The translations under genes and the position numbers were made by a program. This document shows, piece after piece, positions 30,747 through 39,937 of a DNA stretch of 64,000 nucleotides. Source of the DNA: Nioella halotolerans (GTDB taxonomy: Bacteria > Pseudomonadota > Alphaproteobacteria > Rhodobacterales > Rhodobacteraceae); the NCBI GenBank assembly GCA_003428585.1, contig QVQC01000026.1, positions 1-64,000 of the forward strand, given 5' to 3'. Positions within the stretch are counted from its first letter, which is position 1. Each line of letters opens with the position of its first letter. The notes beneath the pieces were generated by a model, which ran no database searches, had not been told where the DNA came from, and saw only the letters and a list, made by a program, of their open reading frames with translations.

Positions 30747-31541
30747 CTACCTTGGGACAGAATCTTGCGCGGCATCTTCTTGTGCCTTCCGCGCAGGCAG
30801 GTTTCCCGGATCAATGATGAAAATCTGGTTCAACACGGACGCTTTGCGCACCGCCTGCGCGGTGGTTTCCACGCGCAGCGACTCGCGCGCGCCACGCAGG
30901 TGCTTGTCCACAGTCGCCGGTTTGCGCCCCAGCAAGAGGGCGATGTCCTGCACCGATTTCCCATCCGCCACGAGTTCCAGCACCTCGCTCTGGCGCCGTG
31001 TCAGCAGGCGGCACTGACCGGTCGCGGGCAATCGCGTGATCGCGAGGTGAGCGACATGGTTGATGATCTCGATGATATCGCCCTGATCGCGCCAGATCGC
31101 ATCGACATCGTCCTGCGTCAGCCCCGGCCGCGCCACGAGCCCGATCCCGGCGACGGCGTGCTTGATGGCGATCGGGAAGGAAATCGTGTAGCCCGCCGAC
31201 ACGTTGAACCGCCGGTTGAGCGCGCGCACCGCGGTTTCGCCCCGCGAACGGGCCGGTTGCGCGTTGATGTGGCGCCAGCTGATCGCGCCGGTATTCTGCG
31301 CGACCCAATTGGTCATCGGGGCGTCGCGGAACAGGCCGTTGCCGATATAGGCGTCGATATAGTCGGGATGGTGGTTGGTCAGGATCAGCGCGTCGTCAGG
31401 ATCGCTGAACCGGTAACTGGCCTGAAAGCAGGTATACGCATAGAGCATCCGATCGAACCCGTAGCCGGCCATATGGGCCTTATGGTATTCCCACACTTCC
31501 TCGACCGAGCGGGCCGCCAAGTAGGGCTGCAGGCGTTTCAT
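30747..31541 (-). CDS. LuxR-type regulator with autoinducer-binding domain (LuxR solo)
   Basis: The 264-residue protein has an N-terminal autoinducer-binding-type domain (residues about 15-165, with W and Y residues such as TNWVAQNTGAISW) and a C-terminal LuxR/GerE HTH (LLTRRQSEVLELVADGKSVQDIALLLGRKPATVDKHLRGARESL, about 184-228). A tail of some 30 residues follows, longer than usual. Such proteins bind acyl-homoserine lactones or related signals and act on lux-box promoters. No luxI synthase is in the window, so it is a candidate solo. It is transcribed alone, with about 350 AT-richer bases upstream. Confidence 0.88.
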   Translation of the reverse strand: MKRLQPYLAARSVEEVWEYHKAHMAGYGFDRMLYAYTCFQASYRFSDPDDALILTNHHPDYIDAYIGNGLFRDAPMTNWVAQNTGAISWRHINAQPARSRGETAVRALNRRFNVSAGYTISFPIAIKHAVAGIGLVARPGLTQDDVDAIWRDQGDIIEIINHVAHLAITRLPATGQCRLLTRRQSEVLELVADGKSVQDIALLLGRKPATVDKHLRGARESLRVETTAQAVRKASVLNQIFIIDPGNLPARKAQEDAAQDSVPR

Positions 31542-31891
31542 GCATCACCTTCGAAAGCGACGCGTGGTCCAACAGCTCGGGGTGTCGCACGTGACAAAGC
31601 TTTCGCGGAACAGTGTGTCATCATCTACGGCCCTCATAACACTACATTTGAATACAGTTTTTATAGCGAGACGAGGCCGGCCAAGTCGAGAGGATCGTTG
31701 TATTCTAACGTATGCGTGAATGGCGGCATCATTTTCGGCGTGCAAGCCGTTGTGCCGGAAAGAGAAAAGACCGCCGCAAGATCAAAGGTGTTCGAGGGTG
31801 GCATACGTGCAAGACCAAATTAATTTAACATAATCATGATTACAGGATATTTAACTTGGTCCCGGATGGCAGATGTCCCACGTCAAACCGC
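31542..31891 (-). promoter_or_regulatory. AT-rich intergenic region with candidate lux-box-like element and palindrome
   Basis: This 350-base gap separates the LuxR start from the end of the XRE-cupin gene and is clearly less GC-rich than its surroundings. It contains an imperfect 18-base inverted repeat at 31641-31658 (6 of 9 pairs match), lux-box-sized, and a perfect 12-base palindrome TAATCATGATTA at 31831-31842 overlapping a possible minus-strand promoter (TTAAAT-N16-TATGTT). No protein gene is supported here. Confidence 0.35.
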
Positions 31892-32518
31892 TCAGCACAG
31901 GCTTGTCACCCAGAGGATCATCGCATCCTCGGCACTGGTCGAGATCACGTTGTGCCCCATCGTGGCATCATAGTAGGCGCTGTCGCCGCGGCGCATGTCG
32001 ACCGGCGCATAGAATTCCGTGATCAGGCGGATCTCTCCGGTCAGAACGTACAGGAATTCCTCGCCTTCGTGGCGCACCCAGCCGTCAAACTCCTCGAAGG
32101 CCCGGGCGCGGATCCGGGTGCGATACGGCAGCATCGCCTTCTGCGTCAGTTGCGCGGCCAGCATTTCGTGTTCGTATGTGGTGGTCGGGTGCGGTGCGCC
32201 GTCGCCCGTCTTGGTCAACGTCAGGCGTCCGTTCACCTTCGGGTTCGCGGTCGGCATGAAAAGCTGCGGCACGGAGATATCCAGCCCCTTGGCCAGTTTC
32301 TTGAGCGCATCATAGGTGGGCGACATTTGCCCGTTCTCGATCTTCGACAGGGTCGAGCGGGCCAGCCCGGCCTTTTGCGCCGCCTGTTCCAGCGTCCAGT
32401 CGCGCGCCTTGCGCAGTTCGCGCACGCGCCGTGCCAGATCGACCGGTTTCGGGCGATCCTGCTCGCCGCTTTCGCGGGCAAGACGGATCAGGCTGGGTTC
32501 GTCGGAAAATTCCATCAT
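31892..32518 (-). CDS. XRE-family regulator with C-terminal cupin domain
   Basis: The start at 32518 (or the adjacent Met) gives 208 residues. Residues about 26-80 form a HTH_3 domain (ARRVRELRKARDWTLEQAAQKAGLARSTLSKIENGQMSPTYDALKKLAKGL). Residues about 130-205 form a cupin (HEGEEFLYVLTGEIRLI; MRRGDSAYYDATMGHNV). This one-component family often controls the adjacent catabolic or CoA-ligase gene in response to a small ligand. It is divergent from the acyl-CoA ligase operon with only 64 bases between starts, and a perfect 10-bp palindrome lies in that gap. Confidence 0.93.
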   Translation of the reverse strand: MMEFSDEPSLIRLARESGEQDRPKPVDLARRVRELRKARDWTLEQAAQKAGLARSTLSKIENGQMSPTYDALKKLAKGLDISVPQLFMPTANPKVNGRLTLTKTGDGAPHPTTTYEHEMLAAQLTQKAMLPYRTRIRARAFEEFDGWVRHEGEEFLYVLTGEIRLITEFYAPVDMRRGDSAYYDATMGHNVISTSAEDAMILWVTSLC

Positions 32519-32543
32519 GAGGCATGTAGCGGGCAGACCGGGG

Positions 32544-32553
32544 GCTTGCAAGC
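32544..32553. promoter_or_regulatory. Palindrome in the XRE-cupin/ligase divergent promoter
   Basis: Perfect palindrome GCTTGCAAGC, centred 30-34 bases from both start codons in a 64-base intergenic region. A likely operator for the XRE-cupin protein, by position only. Confidence 0.45.
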
Positions 32554-32582
32554 GCGACGCCCGCACCATACCCCCTTGGCCC

Positions 32583-34058
32583 ATGTCCACCCCCTTGCCC
32601 GACCGCTTCAACCTTGCCGCCCACGTGATGGCCAAGGCCGCACAGGCCCCTGACAAGATCGCGCTGGCCGTGCTGTCGCCCGTGAAGGCGCAGCGCTGGA
32701 GCTTCGCGGCGCTTGAGGACCGCGTGTTGCGCATGGCCGCGGGGCTTCTGGCCGAGGGGCTGGCGCCGGGCGACCGGGTGCTGTTGCGGCTGGGCAATAC
32801 GGCCGATTTCCCCGTCGCGTTTCTGGCGGCGATCGCTGTCGGGCTGGTCCCGGTGCCGACCTCCGCGCAATTGACGGTGCCGGAGGTTTCCCGGCTGGCC
32901 GGCGAGATCGCGCCGCGCCTGATCCTTGCGCAGGACGGTATCGCGCTGCCCGATCCGCTGCCCTGCCCGGTTGTCACGGATCTCGGCGCCCTCACCGCCC
33001 GTGAACCGGCCGACTGGCGCATGGGCTCGCCCGAGGATCTGGCCTATATCGTCACCACATCCGGCACGTCGGGGCGGCCGCGCCTGGTGGCCCATGCGCA
33101 TCGCGCGATCCTTGCACGGAGGATGATGCATGACGGCTGGTATGGCCTGCGCGAGAGCGACCGGTTGCTGCATGCCGGCGCCTTCAACTGGACCTTCACG
33201 CTGGGCACCGGGCTCCTTGACCCGTGGAGCGTCGGCGCCACGGCGCTGATCCCGGCAGTGGGCAGCGATGCGACCGCCCTGCCCCTGCTTCTGCGACGTC
33301 ATGACGCCACGATCTTTGCGGCTGCCCCCGGCGTCTACCGCCAGATGCTGCGCGCCGGCCTGCCGCAGTTGCCGAAACTGCGCCACGGGCTGAGCGCCGG
33401 GGAAAAGCTGCCGGATCCGGTGCGCGAGGATTGGCAGGCGGCGACGGGCACCACGATCCACGAGGCGTTGGGCATGTCGGAATGCTCCACCTTCATCTCG
33501 GGCAGCCCGGACCGGCCCGCGCCGCAGGGCACGCTGGGGTTTGCCCAACCCGGTCGGCGCATCGCGATACTGGACGCAGAGGGCGCCCCGGTCGCGCCGG
33601 GCGAAACCGGCACGCTGGCCGTGCATCGCGGCGATCCGGGCCTGATGCTGGGCTATCTAGCCCAGGACGGGGTCGACCTGCCGCTGTCCAGCGACTGGTT
33701 CGTGACAGGCGACATGGTGCATGCACGTCCCGATGGTGCGCTTGTTTATCACGGGCGCGCCGACGACATGCTGAACGCGGGCGGTTTTCGCGTTTCGCCG
33801 CTGGAAATAGAGGCGGCTTTCGCGTCGCTTCTGGGCGATTGTGCCGCCGTCTCGGTGGAAATCCGCGACGGCGTGCATATCATCTGCCTTGCTCATTGCA
33901 GCGACGCGGACGAGGATGCCCTGCGCCGCCACGCCGAAACCTGCCTTGCGCGCTACAAGCAGCCAAGGCGATATCAACGGCTTGACGCGCTGCCGCGTGG
34001 GGCGAATGGCAAACTGAACCGACGGGCGCTGGCCAAGGCGCTGAAGGAGACCCCTTGA
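32583..34058 (+). CDS. AMP-dependent acyl/aryl-CoA ligase
   Basis: The ATG at 32583 gives 491 residues; an open frame extends upstream across the divergent regulator but that start is not credible. Motifs of the adenylating superfamily are present: the phosphate loop TTSGTSGRPR (about residue 160), GMSE, TGD, and GRADDMLNAGGFRVSPLEIE with a C-terminal NGKLNRRAL lysine. It resembles benzoate/acetate-type CoA ligases, but the acid used cannot be read. It heads a four-gene unit with 4-base overlaps throughout. Confidence 0.88.
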   Translation: MSTPLPDRFNLAAHVMAKAAQAPDKIALAVLSPVKAQRWSFAALEDRVLRMAAGLLAEGLAPGDRVLLRLGNTADFPVAFLAAIAVGLVPVPTSAQLTVPEVSRLAGEIAPRLILAQDGIALPDPLPCPVVTDLGALTAREPADWRMGSPEDLAYIVTTSGTSGRPRLVAHAHRAILARRMMHDGWYGLRESDRLLHAGAFNWTFTLGTGLLDPWSVGATALIPAVGSDATALPLLLRRHDATIFAAAPGVYRQMLRAGLPQLPKLRHGLSAGEKLPDPVREDWQAATGTTIHEALGMSECSTFISGSPDRPAPQGTLGFAQPGRRIAILDAEGAPVAPGETGTLAVHRGDPGLMLGYLAQDGVDLPLSSDWFVTGDMVHARPDGALVYHGRADDMLNAGGFRVSPLEIEAAFASLLGDCAAVSVEIRDGVHIICLAHCSDADEDALRRHAETCLARYKQPRRYQRLDALPRGANGKLNRRALAKALKETP

Positions 34059-34699
34059 TCAAGCTCGACATCCTTTCTGACCCGATCTGCCCGTGGTGCT
34101 ATATCGGCAAGTCCTACCTCGACCGGGCGCTTGCGGCGGCGGGCGACATGCCCTTCGTGATCGAATGGCACCCGTTCCAACTGAACCCGGAGATGCCGGC
34201 AGAGGGCATGGACAGGCGCGCCTACCTCGAGGCGAAGTTCGGCGGCAAGGAGGGCGCGGTCAAGGCTTACGCGCCGGTGATGGAGCATGCCGAAAAGGCC
34301 GGGCTTGAAATCAATTTCGAGTCGGTCGCGCGCACGCCGAACACGCTCGATGCGCATCGGCTGATCCATTGGGCCGGGATCGAGGCGCGCCAGACGGCCG
34401 TCGTCTCGGCGTTGTTCAAGGCCTATTTCGTCGATGGACGCGATATCGGCGATCCGGCCACGCTGGCCGGGATCGCCGGGGAATGCGCCCTTGACGCCGC
34501 GATGATGGCCGAGCTTCTCAAGGGCGACGCCGATGCAGAGGATATTCGCGCCCGCGACGCAAATGCGCGCGAGCGCGGGGTCACCGGCGTGCCCACCTTC
34601 ATCATCGCGTCCCAGCACGTGCTGACCGGGGCGCAGCCGCCGGAGCTTTGGGCGCAGGTGATCGACGAGGTTCAGGGCCTTCTGAAAGGCGCCGAATGA
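34055..34699 (+). CDS. DsbA-family oxidoreductase (FrnE-like), TTG start
   Basis: The 214-residue protein begins with the family-typical MIKLDILSDPICPWCYIGK, so the start must be the TTG at 34055, which overlaps the ligase stop (TTGA) and follows GGAGA at a good distance. The CPWC motif is the thioredoxin-fold active site and GVTGVPTF holds the cis-proline. FrnE-like proteins are cytoplasmic (no signal peptide here) and catalyse thiol-disulfide or GSH-dependent isomerase reactions. Position in the ligase unit suggests a linked role, for example in aromatic or thiol metabolism. Confidence 0.9.
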   Translation: MIKLDILSDPICPWCYIGKSYLDRALAAAGDMPFVIEWHPFQLNPEMPAEGMDRRAYLEAKFGGKEGAVKAYAPVMEHAEKAGLEINFESVARTPNTLDAHRLIHWAGIEARQTAVVSALFKAYFVDGRDIGDPATLAGIAGECALDAAMMAELLKGDADAEDIRARDANARERGVTGVPTFIIASQHVLTGAQPPELWAQVIDEVQGLLKGAE

Positions 34700-35250
34700 G
34701 TGTCGGTCTCCTTCTCGGGCTGGGGGCGACGGCGCTTTGGGCGCTGATCCTTGTGCGCGCCGACCGACAGCCCGGGGGTGGGCCATGGCCGCCCGAGCAG
34801 GGCAATCTGGGCAGCGCCGCCTGGGCCTGGGGGCTGACCACGCTGATCTATGTCGGGCTGGTCCAGACATGGGGCCAACCGCCCACCCTGCCCGCCGCGC
34901 TGCGCTTCGGCTCCGGCCTGCCGCTGGTCGTCGCGGGCGGGCTGCTGCACGGCTGGGCCAGCGCGGCGCTTGGCCTGAAGGGCACCAGCGGCTGGGATGT
35001 GGGGGTGGTGACGCACGGGCCTTATGCGCTCTGCCGGCATCCGCAATACCTTGGCCAGATCGGCAGCATCGCGGGGCTGGCGCTGTTGATCGGGTCGGGG
35101 GAAAGCCTTGCGATCGGGCTTGCCGCCTCGATCATGCTGATCTTCGGCGCGCGGGTCGAGGACCGGGCGATCACCGCGCGCCACCCCGAGGCGACCGCCG
35201 GCTATCGTGCCCGCACCCCGTTCCTCTTGCCCTTGCCGAGCCGCCCATGA
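34696..35250 (+). CDS. Membrane methyltransferase of the isoprenylcysteine carboxyl / phospholipid methyltransferase type
   Basis: The 184-residue protein has about four hydrophobic helices. It carries the motif GPYALCRHPQYLGQI, with the RHPxYxG signature of the ICMT/PEMT-like family, and a C-terminal E..D motif (ARVEDRAITARHPEATAGYRART). Such enzymes methylate lipids or lipophilic small molecules with S-adenosylmethionine within the membrane. The substrate is unknown. Start and stop both overlap neighbours by 4 bases (ATGA). Confidence 0.8.
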   Translation: MSVGLLLGLGATALWALILVRADRQPGGGPWPPEQGNLGSAAWAWGLTTLIYVGLVQTWGQPPTLPAALRFGSGLPLVVAGGLLHGWASAALGLKGTSGWDVGVVTHGPYALCRHPQYLGQIGSIAGLALLIGSGESLAIGLAASIMLIFGARVEDRAITARHPEATAGYRARTPFLLPLPSRP

Positions 35251-36455
35251 CCCCGCCCCACCGACGCCTGTCGAAGCCCGAATTCATCGCCCTGATGGGC
35301 GTCATGTTCGCCACCATCGCCTTTTCCATCGACGCGATGCTGCCCGCCCTGCCCGAGATCGCGCGCGACCTCGGACTGGACAACGCCAACCACGCGCAGC
35401 TTGTCCTGACCTCCTTCGTGTTCGGGATGGGCGCCGGGACGCTGGTGGCCGGGCCGCTTTCGGATGCCTTCGGGCGGCGCCGGATCATCTTTCTGGGCGC
35501 CGGTCTGTACGTGTCCGGCGCGGTGCTGGCCTATGTCGCAAGCTCGCTGGAACTGCTGCTTGCGGCGCGGGTGCTACAGGGGCTTGGCGCGGCGGGGCCG
35601 CGCGTGGTGTCGATGGCGATGGTGCGCGACCTTTATGCCGGCCGCCAGATGGCGCAGATCATTTCCTTCGCGATGCTGGTCTTCATGGTGTTTCCCGCCG
35701 TTGCGCCGTTGATCGGTGCGGGCATCATCACGTTGGCGGGATGGCGGGCGATCTTCCTCGTCTTCGTGCTGTTTTCCGCCGTGTCGGTCGGCTGGCTCAG
35801 CCTGCGTCAGCCCGAGACCCTGCCCGAACCGGCGCGCCGCCCGTTGCAGCTGGCGCCGCTGCGCAACGCGCTGATCGAGGTGCTGCACCATCGGCAGGTG
35901 ATGATGTCGATGGCGATACAGGTGCTGATCTTCGGTGTGCTGTTCGGCACGATCAGTTCGGTCCAGCAGATCTTCGACGTGACTTTCGGGCGCGGTGACA
36001 GTTTTCACTACTGGTTCGCGGGGATCGCCTTGATGTCGGCCTGGCCGCCGCTGATCAATGCGGCATTGGTGATGAAGCTGGGGATGCGGCCGCTGATCCG
36101 CAACGCGCTCGGGGTGCAGATCGCGTCAACATTGTTCGGCCTGACGCTTCTGGCGCCGGCGTTGGTTGCCGGCGATGTTGCGTTCTGGGTCTATTACCTC
36201 TGGACCGCGTCGATCTTCGCCGCGACGGGGTTCACCATCGGCAATCTCAACGCGCTGGCGCTGGAACCGATGGGCCATATCGCGGGCATGGCGTCCAGCG
36301 TGATGAGCGCGCTCGCCACCCTTGGCGGGGCGCTGCTGGGGGCCGGGATCGGGCAATTGTTCAACGGCACCCCCCTGCCCCTGATGGGCTGTGTATTGAT
36401 CGGCGCGGCGCTTGCCTTCACCATCGCGTGGAACCTGCCCCGCGAGGGCGGCTGA
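35247..36455 (+). CDS. Bcr/CflA-type MFS drug exporter
   Basis: The 402-residue protein has twelve membrane helices. The N-terminus IDAMLPALPEIARDLG and the loop GPLSDAFGRRRIIFLG (MFS motif A) with the RVLQGLGAAGPRVVSMAMVRDL motif C-type segment place it in the Bcr/CflA (DHA1) subfamily. It exports drugs or metabolites by proton antiport. It is the last gene of the unit and presumably exports the product or toxic substrate handled by the ligase, FrnE-like and methyltransferase proteins. Confidence 0.9.
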   Translation: MTPPHRRLSKPEFIALMGVMFATIAFSIDAMLPALPEIARDLGLDNANHAQLVLTSFVFGMGAGTLVAGPLSDAFGRRRIIFLGAGLYVSGAVLAYVASSLELLLAARVLQGLGAAGPRVVSMAMVRDLYAGRQMAQIISFAMLVFMVFPAVAPLIGAGIITLAGWRAIFLVFVLFSAVSVGWLSLRQPETLPEPARRPLQLAPLRNALIEVLHHRQVMMSMAIQVLIFGVLFGTISSVQQIFDVTFGRGDSFHYWFAGIALMSAWPPLINAALVMKLGMRPLIRNALGVQIASTLFGLTLLAPALVAGDVAFWVYYLWTASIFAATGFTIGNLNALALEPMGHIAGMASSVMSALATLGGALLGAGIGQLFNGTPLPLMGCVLIGAALAFTIAWNLPREGG

Positions 36456-36473
36456 TCAGCGTAGACGCCGCCG

Positions 36474-39400
36474 TCAAGCTGCCGCCTGCACCTTCTCGGC
36501 GAGGTCGCGGGCGATGGCGAAGGCGCCCTTGATCTTGTCGCTGTCCTTTTTCCAGTCACGCCGCACCACGATCTTGGTATCGCGCACCTTGGCCAGACCG
36601 TTCTGGTCTTGCACGAACTCCACCAGTCCGGCGGGATTGGCGAACTTGTCGTTGTGAAACTGGATCGTCGCCCCCTTCGGCCCGCCATCAAGCCGCGAAA
36701 TCCCTGCGCGCTTGCACATCGCCTTGATGCGCACCACCAGAAGCAGCGTGTTGACCTCTTTCGGCAGTGGGCCGAACCGGTCGATCAGCTCTGCCGCGAA
36801 GCCTTCAAGCTCTACCTTCGTGGTCAATTGCGATAGCCGCCGATACAATCCCAACCGCACGTCGAGATCCGGCACGTATTCCTCCGGGATCAGCACCGGC
36901 ACGCCAAGGTTGATCTGCGGCGCCCATTGCCCGTCATCCTCGGTCAGCCCCTCCATGTCACCGGCGCGGATCTTGGCGACGGCCTCTTCCAGCATCGACT
37001 GGTAAAGCTCGAAGCCCACTTCCTTCACGTGCCCAGACTGTTCCTCGCCCACCACGTTGCCGGCGCCGCGAATGTCGAGGTCCTGGCTGGCGATGGTGAA
37101 GCCCGCGCCGAGGCTGTCGAGGCTGCCCAGCACGCGCAGGCGCTTCTCGGCGGCTTGCGTCAGCTTCACGCGCGGCTTCGTGGTCAGGTAGGCATAGGCG
37201 CGCGTCTTGGCGCGCCCCACCCGGCCCCGGATCTGGTAAAGCTGCGCGAGGCCGTACATGTCGGCGCGGTGGATCACCATCGTGTTCGCGGTCGGGATAT
37301 CGATACCCGATTCCACGATCGTGGTGGCCAGCAGCACATCGTACTTGCCGTCGTAAAAGGCGTTCATGCGGTCATCAAGCTCCCCCGCCGCCATCTGGCC
37401 ATGCGCGGTGACGAAGCTGACCTCCGGCACCTGGTCGCGCAGGAATTCCTGTATCTCCGGCAGATCCTCGATGCGCGGCACCACGTAGAAGCTTTGTCCG
37501 CCCCGGTAGTGTTCGCGCAACAGCGCCTCGCGGATGGTCACTGCGTCGAACTCGCTGACATAGGTGCGGATCGCCAGCCGGTCCACCGGCGGGGTGCCGA
37601 TGATCGACAGGTCGCGCACCCCTGACAGCGACATCTGAAGCGTGCGCGGGATCGGCGTCGCCGACAGCGTCAGCACGTGCACCTCGCTGCGCAGGGCCTT
37701 GAGCTTCTCCTTGTGGCCGACGCCAAAGCGCTGCTCCTCGTCCACAACGACGAGCCCGAGGTTGTTGAAACGGATCGTCTTGGCCAGAAGTGCATGGGTG
37801 CCGATGCAGATATCGACGCTCCCATCGGTCAGTCCCCTGCGCGTGTCGGCGGCCTGCTTCGCTGGAACAAAGCGCGACAACTGCCTGACATTGATTGGAA
37901 ATCCCCTGAACCTTTCGGCAAATGTCTGGGCGTGCTGGCGCGCCAGAAGCGTGGTCGGCGCGACCACCGCGACTTGCTGGCCGCTGGCCGCCACGGTGAA
38001 GGCTGCGCGCATTGCGACCTCGGTTTTGCCGAAGCCGACATCGCCCACGACAAGCCGGTCCATCGGTCGCCCGCGTTCGAGATCCTCGATCACGTCGGAA
38101 ATGGCCGACAGCTGGTCATCGGTTTCCTCGTAGGGAAAGCGGGCGCAGAACGCCTCCCACATGTCGCCGGGCGGTTCCACCACCGGGGCGTGGCGCAACT
38201 CGCGTTCGGCGGCGATGCGGATCAGCTTGTCGGCAACCTGTCGGATGCGTTCCTTGAGCTTGGCCTTCTTGGCCTGCCATGCGCCGCCGCCCAGCTTGTC
38301 GAGTAACCCCTCCTCATGGCCATAGCGGCTGAGAAGTTCAATGTTTTCAACGGGCAGGAACAAACGATCGCCGCCGGCATATTCCAGCGCGATACATTCA
38401 TGCGGGGCGCCCATGGCGGTGACCGTTTCCAGCCCGTTGTAGCGGCCCACCCCATGCTCGACATGGACGATGAGGTCGCCGGGGCTGAGGCTTTGCGACT
38501 CGGTAAGGTAGTTCTCTGCCCGTTTTGTCTTGCGCTTGGGCCGGATCAACCGGTCGCCCAGCACGTCCTGTTCGGAGATCACCGACAGCCCGGCGCCGGT
38601 AAACCCCTGTTCCAATGGCCAGACGGCAAGGTTCACGGACCCTGTCGGCAGATCGCCCGATCCGTCGACGATCTCCGACAATCCGGTCAGGTCCTGGTCT
38701 TCCAGCAGACCTTTCAGCCGTTCCCGCGCGCCGTCAGACCAAGAGGCGATGATCACTGCGCGGTGTTCACGTTCTGCTTTAACATGCCCGGCCAAAGCTT
38801 CGAAAAGGCCAATAGTTTCCTGTTGTCGTTCCGGTGCGAAACTGCGCCCGATGCGGCCTCCGGCATCCACCACGCCCGGCCCGCTGGCCTGCGGCAGCGG
38901 CGAGAACTGGATCACCCGTCGCCCGGCCGTGGCCTTGTCCCACGCCACCTCGTCCAGATAGAGCATTTCCGGTGGGCACGGCTTGTAAACGGAATCGAGC
39001 CGGCCCTTCTGTGTCATCGCGGTCTTGCGCGTATCATATTGATCGGTAATGGTTTCCCACCGCGCCACCCGCTGCGGTCCAGTCTGGTCGTCAAGCGTGA
39101 CCGTCGCCCCGGGCAGGTAGTCGAACAGGGTTTCCAGCCGCTCGTGGAAGAACGGCATCCAGTGCTCGACGCCCTGATGCTTGCGCCCGGCGCTCACCGC
39201 TTCGTAAAGCGGATCCTCGCCGCCGCCGGTGCCGAACTCCACCCGGTAATTCTGCCGGAACCGGGCGATCGAAGGGGCGTCGAGGATCACCTCGGAGACC
39301 GGCGCAAGCTCCACCCGCGTCAGGTGGTCCGTGGTGCGCTGCGTGACGGGGTCGAAGCGGCGCGCGCCGTCCAGAACGTCACCGAACAGGTCAAGCCGCA

Positions 39401-39917
39401 CCGGCGCCGCCTCGCCCGGCGGCCAGACGTCGATGATGCCGCCGCGGATCGCGTAGTCGCCCGGCTCCATCACCGTGGGGGATTGCGAAAACCCCATGCG
39501 AACGAGGAAATTGCGCAAGACCTCTTCGTCGATCCGTCCGCCGACCCGCGCCACGAAGGCAGAGTTGCGCAGCAGGTCGCGCGGCGGCACATATTGCGTG
39601 GCGGCGTTGAGCGTTGTCAACAGAACGAAGTGCCCCGTCATCCCGGCCGCGAGCGCTGCAAGCGTCGCCATGCGCGCGGCCGAGATATCGGCATGTGGCG
39701 AGACCCGGTCGAAAGGCAGGCAGTCCCAGCCCGGAAATCGCAGCACCGGGACCGCCGGATCGAAGAAGGCAAGCGCCGTGGCCATCGCCGCCAGCCGCTT
39801 GTCATCGCGCGCCACATGCAGCACGGGGCCCGCGCCGGTGCGCATCTCGTCCAGCAGGCGCAGCGCGTCAAAGCCCTCTGGCACACCGCCCATGAGGACG
39901 TGATTATCTTGTCGCAT
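36474..39917 (-). CDS. mfd: Transcription-repair coupling factor
   Basis: The start at 39917 (MRQDNHVLMGGVPEG) gives 1147 residues, almost exactly the length of E. coli Mfd. It contains an N-terminal UvrB-like region, the RNA polymerase-interaction region (SPGDLIVHVEHGVGRYNGLE), Walker A GDVGFGKTE, the DEEQ box (VVDEEQRFGVGHKEKLK), and the C-terminal TRCF domain. Mfd removes RNA polymerase stalled at lesions and recruits UvrA. The frame is open further upstream but overlaps the next gene. A ribosome site is not strong. Confidence 0.97.
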   Translation of the reverse strand: MRQDNHVLMGGVPEGFDALRLLDEMRTGAGPVLHVARDDKRLAAMATALAFFDPAVPVLRFPGWDCLPFDRVSPHADISAARMATLAALAAGMTGHFVLLTTLNAATQYVPPRDLLRNSAFVARVGGRIDEEVLRNFLVRMGFSQSPTVMEPGDYAIRGGIIDVWPPGEAAPVRLDLFGDVLDGARRFDPVTQRTTDHLTRVELAPVSEVILDAPSIARFRQNYRVEFGTGGGEDPLYEAVSAGRKHQGVEHWMPFFHERLETLFDYLPGATVTLDDQTGPQRVARWETITDQYDTRKTAMTQKGRLDSVYKPCPPEMLYLDEVAWDKATAGRRVIQFSPLPQASGPGVVDAGGRIGRSFAPERQQETIGLFEALAGHVKAEREHRAVIIASWSDGARERLKGLLEDQDLTGLSEIVDGSGDLPTGSVNLAVWPLEQGFTGAGLSVISEQDVLGDRLIRPKRKTKRAENYLTESQSLSPGDLIVHVEHGVGRYNGLETVTAMGAPHECIALEYAGGDRLFLPVENIELLSRYGHEEGLLDKLGGGAWQAKKAKLKERIRQVADKLIRIAAERELRHAPVVEPPGDMWEAFCARFPYEETDDQLSAISDVIEDLERGRPMDRLVVGDVGFGKTEVAMRAAFTVAASGQQVAVVAPTTLLARQHAQTFAERFRGFPINVRQLSRFVPAKQAADTRRGLTDGSVDICIGTHALLAKTIRFNNLGLVVVDEEQRFGVGHKEKLKALRSEVHVLTLSATPIPRTLQMSLSGVRDLSIIGTPPVDRLAIRTYVSEFDAVTIREALLREHYRGGQSFYVVPRIEDLPEIQEFLRDQVPEVSFVTAHGQMAAGELDDRMNAFYDGKYDVLLATTIVESGIDIPTANTMVIHRADMYGLAQLYQIRGRVGRAKTRAYAYLTTKPRVKLTQAAEKRLRVLGSLDSLGAGFTIASQDLDIRGAGNVVGEEQSGHVKEVGFELYQSMLEEAVAKIRAGDMEGLTEDDGQWAPQINLGVPVLIPEEYVPDLDVRLGLYRRLSQLTTKVELEGFAAELIDRFGPLPKEVNTLLLVVRIKAMCKRAGISRLDGGPKGATIQFHNDKFANPAGLVEFVQDQNGLAKVRDTKIVVRRDWKKDSDKIKGAFAIARDLAEKVQAAA

Positions 39918-39937
39918 CAAAGATTTGCCTCGCGCTG

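Noticed and set aside
30747..31541. Calling the LuxR gene half of a luxR-luxI pair
   Set aside because: No frame with an acyl-homoserine lactone synthase signature lies within the window on either side.
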